From assembly GCA_017935645.1 (NCBI GenBank), contig JAGBHF010000044.1:1-59269 (forward strand): DNA of 59,269 bases, in the 5' to 3' direction. Shown one piece after another: positions 1 through 7,622 of the stretch (position 1 is the first letter of the stretch; each line of letters starts with the position of its first letter). Below the pieces are notes generated by a model, which saw nothing but the letters and a program-made list of their open reading frames with translations, was not told where the DNA came from and searched no databases. The DNA comes from Bacteroidaceae bacterium. Its GTDB lineage: Bacteria > Bacteroidota > Bacteroidia > Bacteroidales > Barnesiellaceae_A. The translations under genes were made by a program, and so were the position numbers.

Positions 1-458
1 GTATGATGGATACTATCTGGCTCATTCTCTGCGCCATGTGCTTTGGCGGTGTAATGACCGGCAGTCGCATGCTCGACTCACTCACACAACTATTTTTGCG
101 CTTTATACACCGCACCACATCGGCTGTAGCCACCACAGTGGGAGCCGGTATCTTGTTTAATGCCACTACTTCCGACCAATATATTTCCATCATACTTTCG
201 AGCCGATTGTTTAAGGGCGTATATGAGAAATTGGGCCTTGAAGGACGCCTACTCAGCCGCTCGGTAGTTGACTCATCGACAGTTACATCAGTATTGATAC
301 CTTGGAACTCATGCGGTATGGTACAATCGACCGTGTTGGGTGTAGCAACCATCACCTATCTACCCTATTGTTTCTTCAACTACCTCTCGCCCATAATCAC
401 GATTTTGGTAGCAGCCATAGACTTTAAAATATACAAAAAATCACCCAAAACAGTATAA
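1..458 (+). CDS. nhaC: NhaC-family Na+/H+ antiporter, C-terminal part (cut by window edge)
   Basis: The reading frame is open from the window edge to a stop at 458, so only the last 151 or so residues are seen. They are hydrophobic with several membrane segments. The stretch NATTSDQYISI followed by a short LSSR-F motif resembles the conserved C-terminal part of NhaC-type antiporters (established family knowledge). A hairpin with a T-run follows at 487-533. The next genes on the same strand are for lysine fermentation. NhaC relatives also include amino-acid and organic-acid exchangers, so a role in lysine uptake or in ion balance during fermentation is possible, but that is inference from position only. 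Confidence 0.8.
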   Translation, partial: MMDTIWLILCAMCFGGVMTGSRMLDSLTQLFLRFIHRTTSAVATTVGAGILFNATTSDQYISIILSSRLFKGVYEKLGLEGRLLSRSVVDSSTVTSVLIPWNSCGMVQSTVLGVATITYLPYCFFNYLSPIITILVAAIDFKIYKKSPKTV

Positions 459-486
459 AGATACAATCGGTTAAACACCATAAAAG

Positions 487-533
487 AAGGTGGAAAGTAG
501 CGATTTTTTGCTCAACTTTCCACCTTACTTTTT
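487..533 (+). terminator. Rho-independent terminator after the antiporter gene
   Basis: An 11-bp perfect inverted repeat (AAGGTGGAAAG with CTTTCCACCTT) encloses an 18-base loop and is followed by ACTTTTTG. It separates the antiporter gene from the lysine island. The rest of the 283-bp gap, apart from the -7 box at 695-702, is AT-rich; I see no riboswitch-like conserved boxes in it. Confidence 0.7.
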
Positions 534-694
534 GCACTATCGAAATAGAGGCAGTAAGACGTACAACCCATTTTACTGCTGAATTGGGCAAAATATCAAC
601 AAATATTATTTGACATTTTTCAAAAAATCACTCATTATTAAAAAAAGAGGATAAATAAGGCAGTACGGCTAATGGTTTCTTTAATTTTTTTCGT

Positions 695-702
695 TATATT
701 TG
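695..702 (+). promoter_or_regulatory. Bacteroidota -7 box of the lysine-fermentation operon
   Basis: TATATTTG matches the TAnnTTTG -7 element and lies 39 bases before the first start codon. The -33 region at 671-674 is AATG, a poor match to TTTG, so activation by a regulator is possible. Nothing resembling a B12 riboswitch lies between it and the gene. Confidence 0.6.
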
Positions 703-741
703 CCCAACAATAGAAAAACAAACTAAAAAATATATAAATCG

Positions 742-1392
742 ATGAAGAAGCAAGTAACACTTCAAGAGGCCGTAGACCAAATAAAAGACGGCATGACCAT
801 CATGGTGGGCGGTTTTTTGGCCGTAGGCGCACCTACACAAATCGTTGATGCTCTTGTAGAAAAGGGTGTAAAAGATTTAACTCTTATCTGTAACGATACA
901 GCATTCCCCGACCAATCAATCGGCAAACTTATCGTTAATCGTCAAGTAAAAAAACTCTACGTATCGCACATCGGTACCAACCCCGAGACATCAAACCAAA
1001 TGAATGCCGGTGAATTGGAAGTAGAATTCTGTCCCCAAGGCACATTGGCCGAGCGTATCAGAGCCAAAGGCGCAGGCTTGGGTGGTGTACTCACAGCTAC
1101 AGGTCTTGGAACAATCATCGCTGAAGGCAAAGAGGTTGTAACAGTTGACGGTAAAGAGTATCTTCTCGAGAAACCCCTCGGTGCTGATGTTGCAATTATC
1201 GGTGCTTCAATTGCCGACGAAGCAGGTAATCTTATCTACAAAGGAACTACACAAAACTTCAACCCCCTCATGGCCACAGCCGCCGACATCGTTATCGCAG
1301 AGGCCGAAGAGGTTGTTGCAACTGGTACATTAGCTCCCGAGACTATCCATACATCGGGTGTATATGTTGACTACTTGTACAAGAAACAATAA
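742..1392 (+). CDS. atoD: Butyrate/acetoacetate CoA-transferase, subunit A
   Basis: This 216-residue protein is the alpha subunit of a class I (family 1) two-subunit CoA-transferase. The glycine-rich N-terminal stretch MVGGFLAVGAP and the GGVLTATGLGT segment (about residues 113-123) are typical of AtoD/CtfA/ScoA alpha subunits. With the beta subunit at 9983 it should move CoA from butyryl-CoA to acetoacetate, releasing butyrate and making acetoacetyl-CoA, the last step of lysine fermentation. It is the first gene of the island, 69 bp before kal. Oddly, its partner lies about 8.6 kb away behind eight other pathway genes, whereas these subunits are usually adjacent. Substrate choice is inferred from context. 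Confidence 0.9.
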   Translation: MKKQVTLQEAVDQIKDGMTIMVGGFLAVGAPTQIVDALVEKGVKDLTLICNDTAFPDQSIGKLIVNRQVKKLYVSHIGTNPETSNQMNAGELEVEFCPQGTLAERIRAKGAGLGGVLTATGLGTIIAEGKEVVTVDGKEYLLEKPLGADVAIIGASIADEAGNLIYKGTTQNFNPLMATAADIVIAEAEEVVATGTLAPETIHTSGVYVDYLYKKQ

Positions 1393-1461
1393 CAAGAGAC
1401 GCAACAAACAAGAAGATAAACGACAAATAGTAATAACAAATAACTAAAATTCCCCAATACT

Positions 1462-1848
1462 ATGGCAAACAAATCTATTATCAGACTTCGCATGAGCAGC
1501 CACGATGCTCACTATGGAGGCAACCTCGTTGACGGTGCTCGCATGCTCCAACTTTTTGGCGACGTAGCTACCGAGCTTCTCATCCAACGCGATGGTGACG
1601 AAGGTCTTTTCAAAGCATACGACAATGTAGAGTTTATGGCTCCCGTATATGCCGGTGACTACATCGAAGCCGAAGGCGAAATCGTATCGGAAGGCAACAC
1701 ATCACGCAAGATGGTGTTTGAAGCTCGCAAAGTAATCGTTCCCCGTCCCGACATCTCACCCTCGGCATGCGACGTACTCGCAGAGCCCATCGTAGTGTGT
1801 CGTGCAAGCGGTACATGCGTAACTCCCAAAAACTGCCAAAGAAAATAA
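1462..1848 (+). CDS. kal: 3-aminobutyryl-CoA ammonia-lyase
   Basis: This is a small 128-residue protein whose [18 protein letters not shown] start and [21 protein letters not shown] segment fit the hotdog-fold Kal family of lysine fermenters. The enzyme removes ammonia from L-3-aminobutyryl-CoA to give crotonyl-CoA, which feeds the Bcd/Etf step encoded at 12315-15277. The length matches the family. It sits between CoA-transferase subunit A and kce, only 16 bp before kce, so the two are surely co-transcribed. Identification rests on overall similarity as I remember it plus a very specific gene context. A generic hotdog thioesterase is the alternative, but it would not fit this neighbourhood. 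Confidence 0.9.
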   Translation: MANKSIIRLRMSSHDAHYGGNLVDGARMLQLFGDVATELLIQRDGDEGLFKAYDNVEFMAPVYAGDYIEAEGEIVSEGNTSRKMVFEARKVIVPRPDISPSACDVLAEPIVVCRASGTCVTPKNCQRK

Positions 1849-1864
1849 AAGACAATAACAAGAT

Positions 1865-2695
1865 ATGGAGAAACTTATAATCACAGCCGCCATATGCGGT
1901 GCCGAAGTAACCAAAGAGCAAAATCCCGCCGTACCCTACACCGTAGAGGAAATTGTACGCGAGGCCAAATCGGCAGTTGATGCCGGTGCTGCCATCGTAC
2001 ACTTGCACGTACGCGAAGACGATGGTACTCCCACTCAAAGCAAAGCACGCTTCAAAGAGTGCATCGACGCCATCTATGAGGTATGCCCCGATGTAATCAT
2101 CATCCCCTCGACAGGTGGTGCAGTAGGTATGAGTGCCGAAGAGCGTTTGCAACCCACCGAGTTGTTCCCCGAGATGGCAACACTCGATTGCGGTACTTGC
2201 AACTTTGGCGACGACGTGTTTGAGAACACTATGCCCATGATGCGTGACTTTGGTAAGAGAATGATTGAGAACAACATCAAGCCCGAGTATGAGTGCTTCG
2301 AAATGGGTCATCTCGACACTGTATTGAAAATGGCTCAAAAGGGTCAAGTTCCCGGTGCTCCCATGCAATTCAACTTCGTGTTGGGTGTTCCAGGTTGTAC
2401 TCCCGCAACAGTACAAAACCTCGCATGGTTGGTTAATTCAATTCCCGCAGGTTCAACATGGACAGCTACAGGTATAGGTCGTCATGCATTCACATTGGCA
2501 GCTCACGCCATTGCAATGGGTGGTAACGTGCGTGTAGGCTTCGAGGACAACTTGAACCTTGAGAAGGGCGTACCCGCCAAGTCAAACGGTGAATTGGTTG
2601 CAAAGGTGGTAAGAATTGCCAAGGAACTCGGTAGAGAGATTGCCACATCGGCCGAAGCTCGCGAAATCTTGTCTTTGCCTCCCCGCAAGAAATAA
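1865..2695 (+). CDS. kce: 3-keto-5-aminohexanoate cleavage enzyme
   Basis: This 276-residue protein of the Kce (former DUF849) family catalyses the reaction of 3-keto-5-aminohexanoate with acetyl-CoA to give acetoacetate and L-3-aminobutyryl-CoA. The metal-binding HLH motif is present as VHLHVRED with His46 and His48, the positions known from characterised Kce, and a late GFEDN segment supplies the conserved Glu. Length is as expected. It is followed after 43 bp by kdd, which makes its substrate. An overlapping 260-codon frame on the other strand (1634-2416) is a shadow. Confidence 0.95.
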   Translation: MEKLIITAAICGAEVTKEQNPAVPYTVEEIVREAKSAVDAGAAIVHLHVREDDGTPTQSKARFKECIDAIYEVCPDVIIIPSTGGAVGMSAEERLQPTELFPEMATLDCGTCNFGDDVFENTMPMMRDFGKRMIENNIKPEYECFEMGHLDTVLKMAQKGQVPGAPMQFNFVLGVPGCTPATVQNLAWLVNSIPAGSTWTATGIGRHAFTLAAHAIAMGGNVRVGFEDNLNLEKGVPAKSNGELVAKVVRIAKELGREIATSAEAREILSLPPRKK

Positions 2696-2738
2696 TTTTA
2701 TAACAGCAAATAGTAACAAACTTATAAATCATACAACA

Positions 2739-3779
2739 ATGAAAAAAGGTAACAAATACGGTATCCACCGCGTAATCGAACCCAAAGGTGTTCTTCCTCA
2801 ACCCGCTAACAAGCTCGACAACAACATGGACGAGATTTACGACAACGAAATTCTCATCGATGTTAAAACACTCAATATCGACTCAGCTTCATTCACCGAA
2901 ATTTCAAGAAGATGTGATGGTGATATCGAGAAGATCAAAGAGACTATGAAGTGGATTGTAGAGACTCAAGGTAAACACCGCAATCCTTGGACCGGTTCGG
3001 GTGGTATGTTGCTCGGTACTGTTGAGAAGATTGGTGATGCTCTTGCTGACAAGATCGACCTTAAGGTTGGTGACAAAATCGCAACATTGGTATCTCTCTC
3101 ACTCACACCCCTCCGTATTGACGAAATTCTCGAGGTACGTCCCGAGGTAGACCAAGTAGACATCAAGGGTAAAGCTATCCTCTTCGAGAGCGGTATCTAC
3201 GCTAAAATACCCTCAGACCTTCCCGAAAAGCTCGCTTTGTCGGCTCTCGACGTTGCCGGTGCTCCCGCTCAAACAGCCAAACTTGTTAAACCCGGTGATA
3301 CAGTACTCATCATTGGTGCTGGTGGTAAGTCGGGTATGCTCTGCTGCTACGAGGCTAAGAAACGTGCAGGTGTAACAGGTAAGGTTATCGGTCTTTGCCA
3401 CAGCCAAAAGAGTACTGAGCGCTTGCAAAAACTCGGTTTCTGCGACGTCGTATTCTCGGCCGACGCTACCGATTCAGTAGCTGTTCTCAACAAAATCGAA
3501 GAGCTTACTAAGGGCGAAATGTGCGACATCACTATCAACAACGTGAACATCGAGGCTACCGAGATGACTTCAATTCTCTGTACCAAGAATACCGGTATCG
3601 TATACTTCTTCTCTATGGCTACAAGCTTCACCAAAGCTGCTCTCGGTGCTGAGGGTGTAGGTAGCGACGTTACCATGATTATGGGTAATGGCTATACCAA
3701 AGGTCACGCCGAAATTACACTCCAAGAACTCCGTGAGTGCGAGGAGTTGAGAAAAGTATTCACTGAGTTGTACGCATAA
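2739..3779 (+). CDS. kdd: L-erythro-3,5-diaminohexanoate dehydrogenase
   Basis: Kdd oxidatively deaminates 3,5-diaminohexanoate to 3-keto-5-aminohexanoate using NAD(P)+. I chose the ATG at 2739 (protein starting MKKGNKYGIHRVIEPKG, 346 residues). The frame stays open upstream to 2616, but that part lies inside kce, and 346 residues matches the family. A Rossmann nucleotide-binding motif appears as VLIIGAGGKSGML near residue 190. The gene ends 203 bp before kamA, the largest gap in the island, which suggests a second transcription start or a processing point there. Confidence 0.93.
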   Translation: MKKGNKYGIHRVIEPKGVLPQPANKLDNNMDEIYDNEILIDVKTLNIDSASFTEISRRCDGDIEKIKETMKWIVETQGKHRNPWTGSGGMLLGTVEKIGDALADKIDLKVGDKIATLVSLSLTPLRIDEILEVRPEVDQVDIKGKAILFESGIYAKIPSDLPEKLALSALDVAGAPAQTAKLVKPGDTVLIIGAGGKSGMLCCYEAKKRAGVTGKVIGLCHSQKSTERLQKLGFCDVVFSADATDSVAVLNKIEELTKGEMCDITINNVNIEATEMTSILCTKNTGIVYFFSMATSFTKAALGAEGVGSDVTMIMGNGYTKGHAEITLQELRECEELRKVFTELYA

Positions 3780-3787
3780 TACGTTTG
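3780..3787 (+). promoter_or_regulatory. Possible internal -7 box before kamA
   Basis: TACGTTTG starts directly after the kdd stop codon and fits TAnnTTTG. The -33 position (TATT, 20 bases upstream) is weak. If used, it would give kamA-etfA its own transcript with a 5' leader of about 190 bases containing the hairpin at 3831-3862. Confidence 0.3.
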
Positions 3788-3830
3788 CACTGGATAGGCA
3801 TGTACATTCGCTATACACTATAGTATAAAG

Positions 3831-3862
3831 AACCGGCATGGGGTAAATACCCCCTGCCGGCT
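3831..3862 (+). promoter_or_regulatory. GC-rich hairpin in the kdd-kamA gap
   Basis: The stem pairs ACCGGCA..GGGG with CCCC..TGCCGG(C/T) around a TAAATA-like loop. It is the strongest structure in this gap. Only ATTAAGTTTC follows, not a clean T-run, so it is a weak terminator at best. An attenuator, or an mRNA-stability element separating the two halves of the operon, is equally likely. Confidence 0.45.
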
Positions 3863-3982
3863 ATTAAGTTTCTTGACGATACTATTACCGAAAGTACACA
3901 ACCTATAGCAAAACATATGATACAACACTGAATAACAATTACATAACACAACAACTCGTCAAAAACAATATAAAATAAAACT

Positions 3983-5236
3983 ATGACAGAATCAAGAAGA
4001 TACGAACTGTTTCCCAACGTTACCGACGAACAATGGAACGACTGGAAATGGCAAGTAAAAAACAGAATAGAGACTCTTGAGGATTTGAAGAAATATGTAA
4101 CACTTACTCCTGAAGAAGAAGAGGGTGTTAAGAAAACACTTCAAACATTGAGAATGGCAATCACACCTTATTATATAAGTTTGATTGACCCCAACAACCC
4201 CGATTGCCCCGTAAGAAAACAAGCTGTTCCCACAGCCAAGGAGACTTACCAATCGCCCGCCGACCTTCTTGACCCTCTTCACGAAGATGAAGATTCACCC
4301 GTTCCCGGTCTTACACACCGTTACCCCGATCGCGTATTGCTTCTTATCACCGATATGTGCTCAATGTACTGCCGTCACTGTACAAGAAGACGCTTTGCCG
4401 GTCAAAAGGATGCCGAGAGTGCAGTAGACCGCATCGACCGCGCTATCGAATACATAGCCAAGACACCTCAAGTGCGCGACGTACTCCTCTCGGGTGGTGA
4501 CGCCCTTATGGTAAGCGACGAGCGCTTGGAATACATCATCTCTCGTCTCCGTCAGATACCTCACGTTGAGATTGTACGCATCGGTTCAAGAACACCCGTT
4601 GTGTGTCCTCAACGTATTACCGACAACTTGGTAAACATGCTCAAAAAATACCACCCCATCTGGTTGAACACACACTTCAATCACCCTCAAGAGGTAACTA
4701 AAGAGGCTACCGAGGCTTGTGCCAAGTTGGCCAATGCAGGTATACCCTTGGGCAACCAAACAGTGTTGTTGAGAGGCGTGAACGATTGCGTGAACACCAT
4801 GAAGAAACTCATGCACGAATTGGTTAAGATGAGAGTACGCCCCTACTACATCTACCAATGCGACTTGTCAATGGGTATCGAGCACTTCAGAACACCCGTA
4901 TCAAAGGGTCTGGAGATTATCGAAGGTCTTAGAGGTCACACATCGGGCTATGCCGTACCTACATTCGTTGTTGACGCTCCCGGCGGTGGTGGTAAAACTC
5001 CCGTTATGCCTCAATATGTTGTATCTCAATCGCCCGGCCGCGTAGTTCTTCGTAACTTCGAGGGTGTAATCACTACTTACACTGAGCCTACCGACTACAA
5101 GAACGAGTGCCACTGCAAGTACTGCAAAGAGAGCAATGTACAAAATGCTGAGGGTGTATCGTCGTTGTTACAAGGCAAAGAGATGACCATCGAGCCTGCT
5201 CACCTCAGTCGCAAAGAGAGAGCACACAAAGAATAA
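3983..5236 (+). CDS. kamA: L-lysine 2,3-aminomutase (radical SAM)
   Basis: KamA converts L-alpha-lysine to L-beta-lysine, the first step of the pathway. The 417-residue protein has the radical-SAM cluster motif at Cys126, Cys130 and Cys133 (CSMYCRHC), followed by TRRRF as in true lysine 2,3-aminomutases. PGGGGKTPVMP carries the PLP lysine, and the C-terminal CHCKYC supplies zinc ligands of the long form. Length nearly equals the clostridial enzyme (416). The shorter EpmB type, which modifies elongation factor P, lacks this C-terminal zinc region. It lies 19 bp before kamB. Confidence 0.96.
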   Translation: MTESRRYELFPNVTDEQWNDWKWQVKNRIETLEDLKKYVTLTPEEEEGVKKTLQTLRMAITPYYISLIDPNNPDCPVRKQAVPTAKETYQSPADLLDPLHEDEDSPVPGLTHRYPDRVLLLITDMCSMYCRHCTRRRFAGQKDAESAVDRIDRAIEYIAKTPQVRDVLLSGGDALMVSDERLEYIISRLRQIPHVEIVRIGSRTPVVCPQRITDNLVNMLKKYHPIWLNTHFNHPQEVTKEATEACAKLANAGIPLGNQTVLLRGVNDCVNTMKKLMHELVKMRVRPYYIYQCDLSMGIEHFRTPVSKGLEIIEGLRGHTSGYAVPTFVVDAPGGGGKTPVMPQYVVSQSPGRVVLRNFEGVITTYTEPTDYKNECHCKYCKESNVQNAEGVSSLLQGKEMTIEPAHLSRKERAHKE

Positions 5237-5255
5237 TACTCACAAATTGTCGGTC

Positions 5256-6275
5256 ATGCCCTTTATCAACGAAATTCTCAACTACGACAGCCTATCGATT
5301 GTAGGCATGGAGAAGAACGTGGGTAAAACCGAATGTTTGAACTATATCCTACGCAAGTTGCCGCTACAAGAAAAGAGTGTAGCGGTAACTTCGATAGGAA
5401 TAGATGGCGAAAACAAAGACCAAGTAACCTCAACCAAGAAACCCGAAATATACTTGCGTGAAGGCATGTACCTATCGACTGCCGAAGCACACTATCGCGA
5501 GCGTAGATTGGTAAGTGAGTTGGTCGAGATAACCAACGAACGCAGTTCGTTGGGACGCATTGTAACAGCCAAAGTTATTGTAGGAGGAAAGGCTCTTATA
5601 TCAGGCCCGTCATCGGGCGTATCATTGCGTCGATGGGTTGAAGGCATTAAGAAATATGGTATAGACCTCACCATTATAGATGGTGCTATATCGCGACTCA
5701 GCTCGGCATCGCCCGCCATCAGCAAGGCGATGATACTATCGACAGGAGCTGCTCTATCGTCCAACATCAACACCTTGGTGCAGAAGACCAAGTTTGTGGT
5801 AGAGATGATAGGCCTTGACAAACTTGAAGATGCAAGTCGCGATACCCTATGCGACATAGAGAGTGGCGTGTGGGGCGTAGATAATGAGGGAAACCTCGTA
5901 GACTTTAAGATTACTTCGGCACTGGCTATCAATACCATAAAGGTAGACATAACCAAAGGCATGAAGATAATATACACCGTAGGTGCATTGACCGACAAGC
6001 TGCTCAACCTCATTGCCGAGTCAAAGAACATTAAGAATGTCACCTTGGTGGTAAAAGACTTTACAAAAATTTTTGTTAGCGAAACAGCTTACAGAACTTT
6101 TTGCTCAAGAGGTGGAAATATAAGGGTATTACAGAAAAGCAAACTCATTGCAGTGTGTGTAAACCCTACCGCACCCAACGGATATGTGTTGGATAGCGAT
6201 ACTTTGTGTAGAAAACTCCGGGAAGCTATAAAGCTACCTGTATATGATATAGTAAAGAACGAATATGACATTTAA
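5256..6275 (+). CDS. kamB: Lysine 5,6-aminomutase reactivase subunit KamB
   Basis: A 339-residue protein with an N-terminal nucleotide-binding loop (GMEKNVGKTE, about residues 17-26) and no other domain I recognise. It occupies the kamB position, between kamA and the MutS-like kamC, in known lysine-fermentation clusters. KamB and KamC together are annotated as reactivating the B12-dependent 5,6-aminomutase after suicide inactivation. The frame also allows a TTG start at 5247, but the ATG at 5256 (MPFINEIL) is simpler. It overlaps kamC by 11 bp, suggesting coupled translation and a 1:1 complex. Function is inferred from synteny more than from motifs. Confidence 0.8.
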   Translation: MPFINEILNYDSLSIVGMEKNVGKTECLNYILRKLPLQEKSVAVTSIGIDGENKDQVTSTKKPEIYLREGMYLSTAEAHYRERRLVSELVEITNERSSLGRIVTAKVIVGGKALISGPSSGVSLRRWVEGIKKYGIDLTIIDGAISRLSSASPAISKAMILSTGAALSSNINTLVQKTKFVVEMIGLDKLEDASRDTLCDIESGVWGVDNEGNLVDFKITSALAINTIKVDITKGMKIIYTVGALTDKLLNLIAESKNIKNVTLVVKDFTKIFVSETAYRTFCSRGGNIRVLQKSKLIAVCVNPTAPNGYVLDSDTLCRKLREAIKLPVYDIVKNEYDI

Positions 6276-7611
6276 GTCGGCGCTTGAAATAGATTGCGGA
6301 TTGCGTTATATGTACGACTCGTTGTGCATAATGTCGTCGTGTGGCCGTAAGATGCTGCTCGAAAGCGACATGATGACTACCAAGAGCGACATAGATGCAT
6401 ACTACCACCGACTCAATGACATATATAGCAAAAACTGCTCTCAAATAGCTCACAAGCTAATGACCCTCAAGGATATACACAACACCTTGAGTAGACTTGG
6501 TGATGGAACGACACTCGACGATATTGAGTTGTTTGAGGTAAAACATTTAGCCATACTCTCATCACAAATACGAGCCTTACTGATAGAGCTGAATATCAAT
6601 GCCGTAGAGTTGCCAGAACTTATCAAGGTGATAGAGATATTGGACCCCGATAGGCTCAATATACCCTCGTTCTATGTTTACGACTCATACAGCGATGAGT
6701 TGAGAGAAGTGCGCAAGCAGATGAAAGCACTGCAAGCACATGGCGATGAACTTACTGAGGAGAAGCGTCAAGAACTATCGGCTCTGCTTCAACGCCATGC
6801 CGACTTAGAGTTGGAGGTAAGAGAATGCTTATCGCAACAGCTACAAGCCTACTTGACTCAATTGATCGACACCCTCAACAGCCTGTCGTACCTCGACATA
6901 CTCGTTGCCAAGGCCGAGCAGATAAAAGAGATGAATTTGTGTTTTCCTCACATCGCAGAGGATACACACACATTATATAATAATATGTATCACCCGGCAG
7001 TAAAAGCTCACCTTGCACAGCAAGGTAAGGAATTTATGCCGGTAGATATTGCATTTGGTAACGAACCTGTTACCATTATTGGTGCCAACATGGGCGGAAA
7101 GAGTGTTGTACTAAAGTCACTTGCGCTCAATCAGCTTTTGGCACAATACGGATTTGGTGTTGCCGCCCAAGAGTGCAGCATCAATCCGGTAGAAGAGATA
7201 GCCTTGTGCATAGGCGATGAACAAAGCATTGTAAAAGGCGTATCGTCATTTGCCGGAGAGATATTGGCCATAGACACCGTAATAAAGAAAATAAAAGCAG
7301 GTAAGAAGTTACTTGCACTGATAGATGAGCCGGCTCGCACTACCAACCCCGTTGAGGGTACTGCCTTGGTAGAGGGTTTGCTCGAAGTCATTGAAAGCAC
7401 CAATGGTGCATTTATTCTCACAACCCACTATAACATAGTAAACAAGAGTGTTAAACGTTATAGAGTAAAAGGATTGAGAGACGGAAAGATGGATTATACA
7501 CTCGAAGTAACACACTGTGGCGATGTACCTCACGAAGCCATTGCCATAGCTGAGAGCCTGGGTGTAGACACACAATGGATTGATTACACAAAAAAGAATT
7601 TAAATAACTAA
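6265..7611 (+). CDS. kamC: Lysine 5,6-aminomutase reactivase ATPase KamC (MutS-like)
   Basis: This 448-residue protein carries the ATPase domain of MutS at its C-terminal end: Walker A GANMGGKS at about residues 273-280, Walker B LLALIDEPAR near 350, and a TTHY switch. The N-terminal part is helical, with a charged coiled-coil stretch around residues 150-190, and lacks the mismatch-recognition domain. It is therefore not a DNA repair enzyme in context. It follows kamB with overlap and precedes kamD by 11 bp. The likely role is ATP-driven exchange of damaged cobalamin on KamDE, by analogy with other B12-enzyme reactivases. Family assignment is strong; the mechanism is inference. Confidence 0.85.
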   Translation: MTFKSALEIDCGLRYMYDSLCIMSSCGRKMLLESDMMTTKSDIDAYYHRLNDIYSKNCSQIAHKLMTLKDIHNTLSRLGDGTTLDDIELFEVKHLAILSSQIRALLIELNINAVELPELIKVIEILDPDRLNIPSFYVYDSYSDELREVRKQMKALQAHGDELTEEKRQELSALLQRHADLELEVRECLSQQLQAYLTQLIDTLNSLSYLDILVAKAEQIKEMNLCFPHIAEDTHTLYNNMYHPAVKAHLAQQGKEFMPVDIAFGNEPVTIIGANMGGKSVVLKSLALNQLLAQYGFGVAAQECSINPVEEIALCIGDEQSIVKGVSSFAGEILAIDTVIKKIKAGKKLLALIDEPARTTNPVEGTALVEGLLEVIESTNGAFILTTHYNIVNKSVKRYRVKGLRDGKMDYTLEVTHCGDVPHEAIAIAESLGVDTQWIDYTKKNLNN

Positions 7612-7622
7612 CAAACAGCAAT

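Noticed and set aside
459-741. B12 (cobalamin) riboswitch before the lysine island
   Set aside because: Expected because KamDE needs B12, but I could find no conserved B12-box-like core here or in the kdd-kamA gap.
1634-2416. 260-codon frame on the minus strand
   Set aside because: Antisense to kal and kce, which have clear motifs; the translation has no domain features.
6265-7611. Mismatch repair protein MutS
   Set aside because: The ATPase resembles MutS but the mismatch-binding and clamp domains are missing, and the gene is locked between kamB and kamD.
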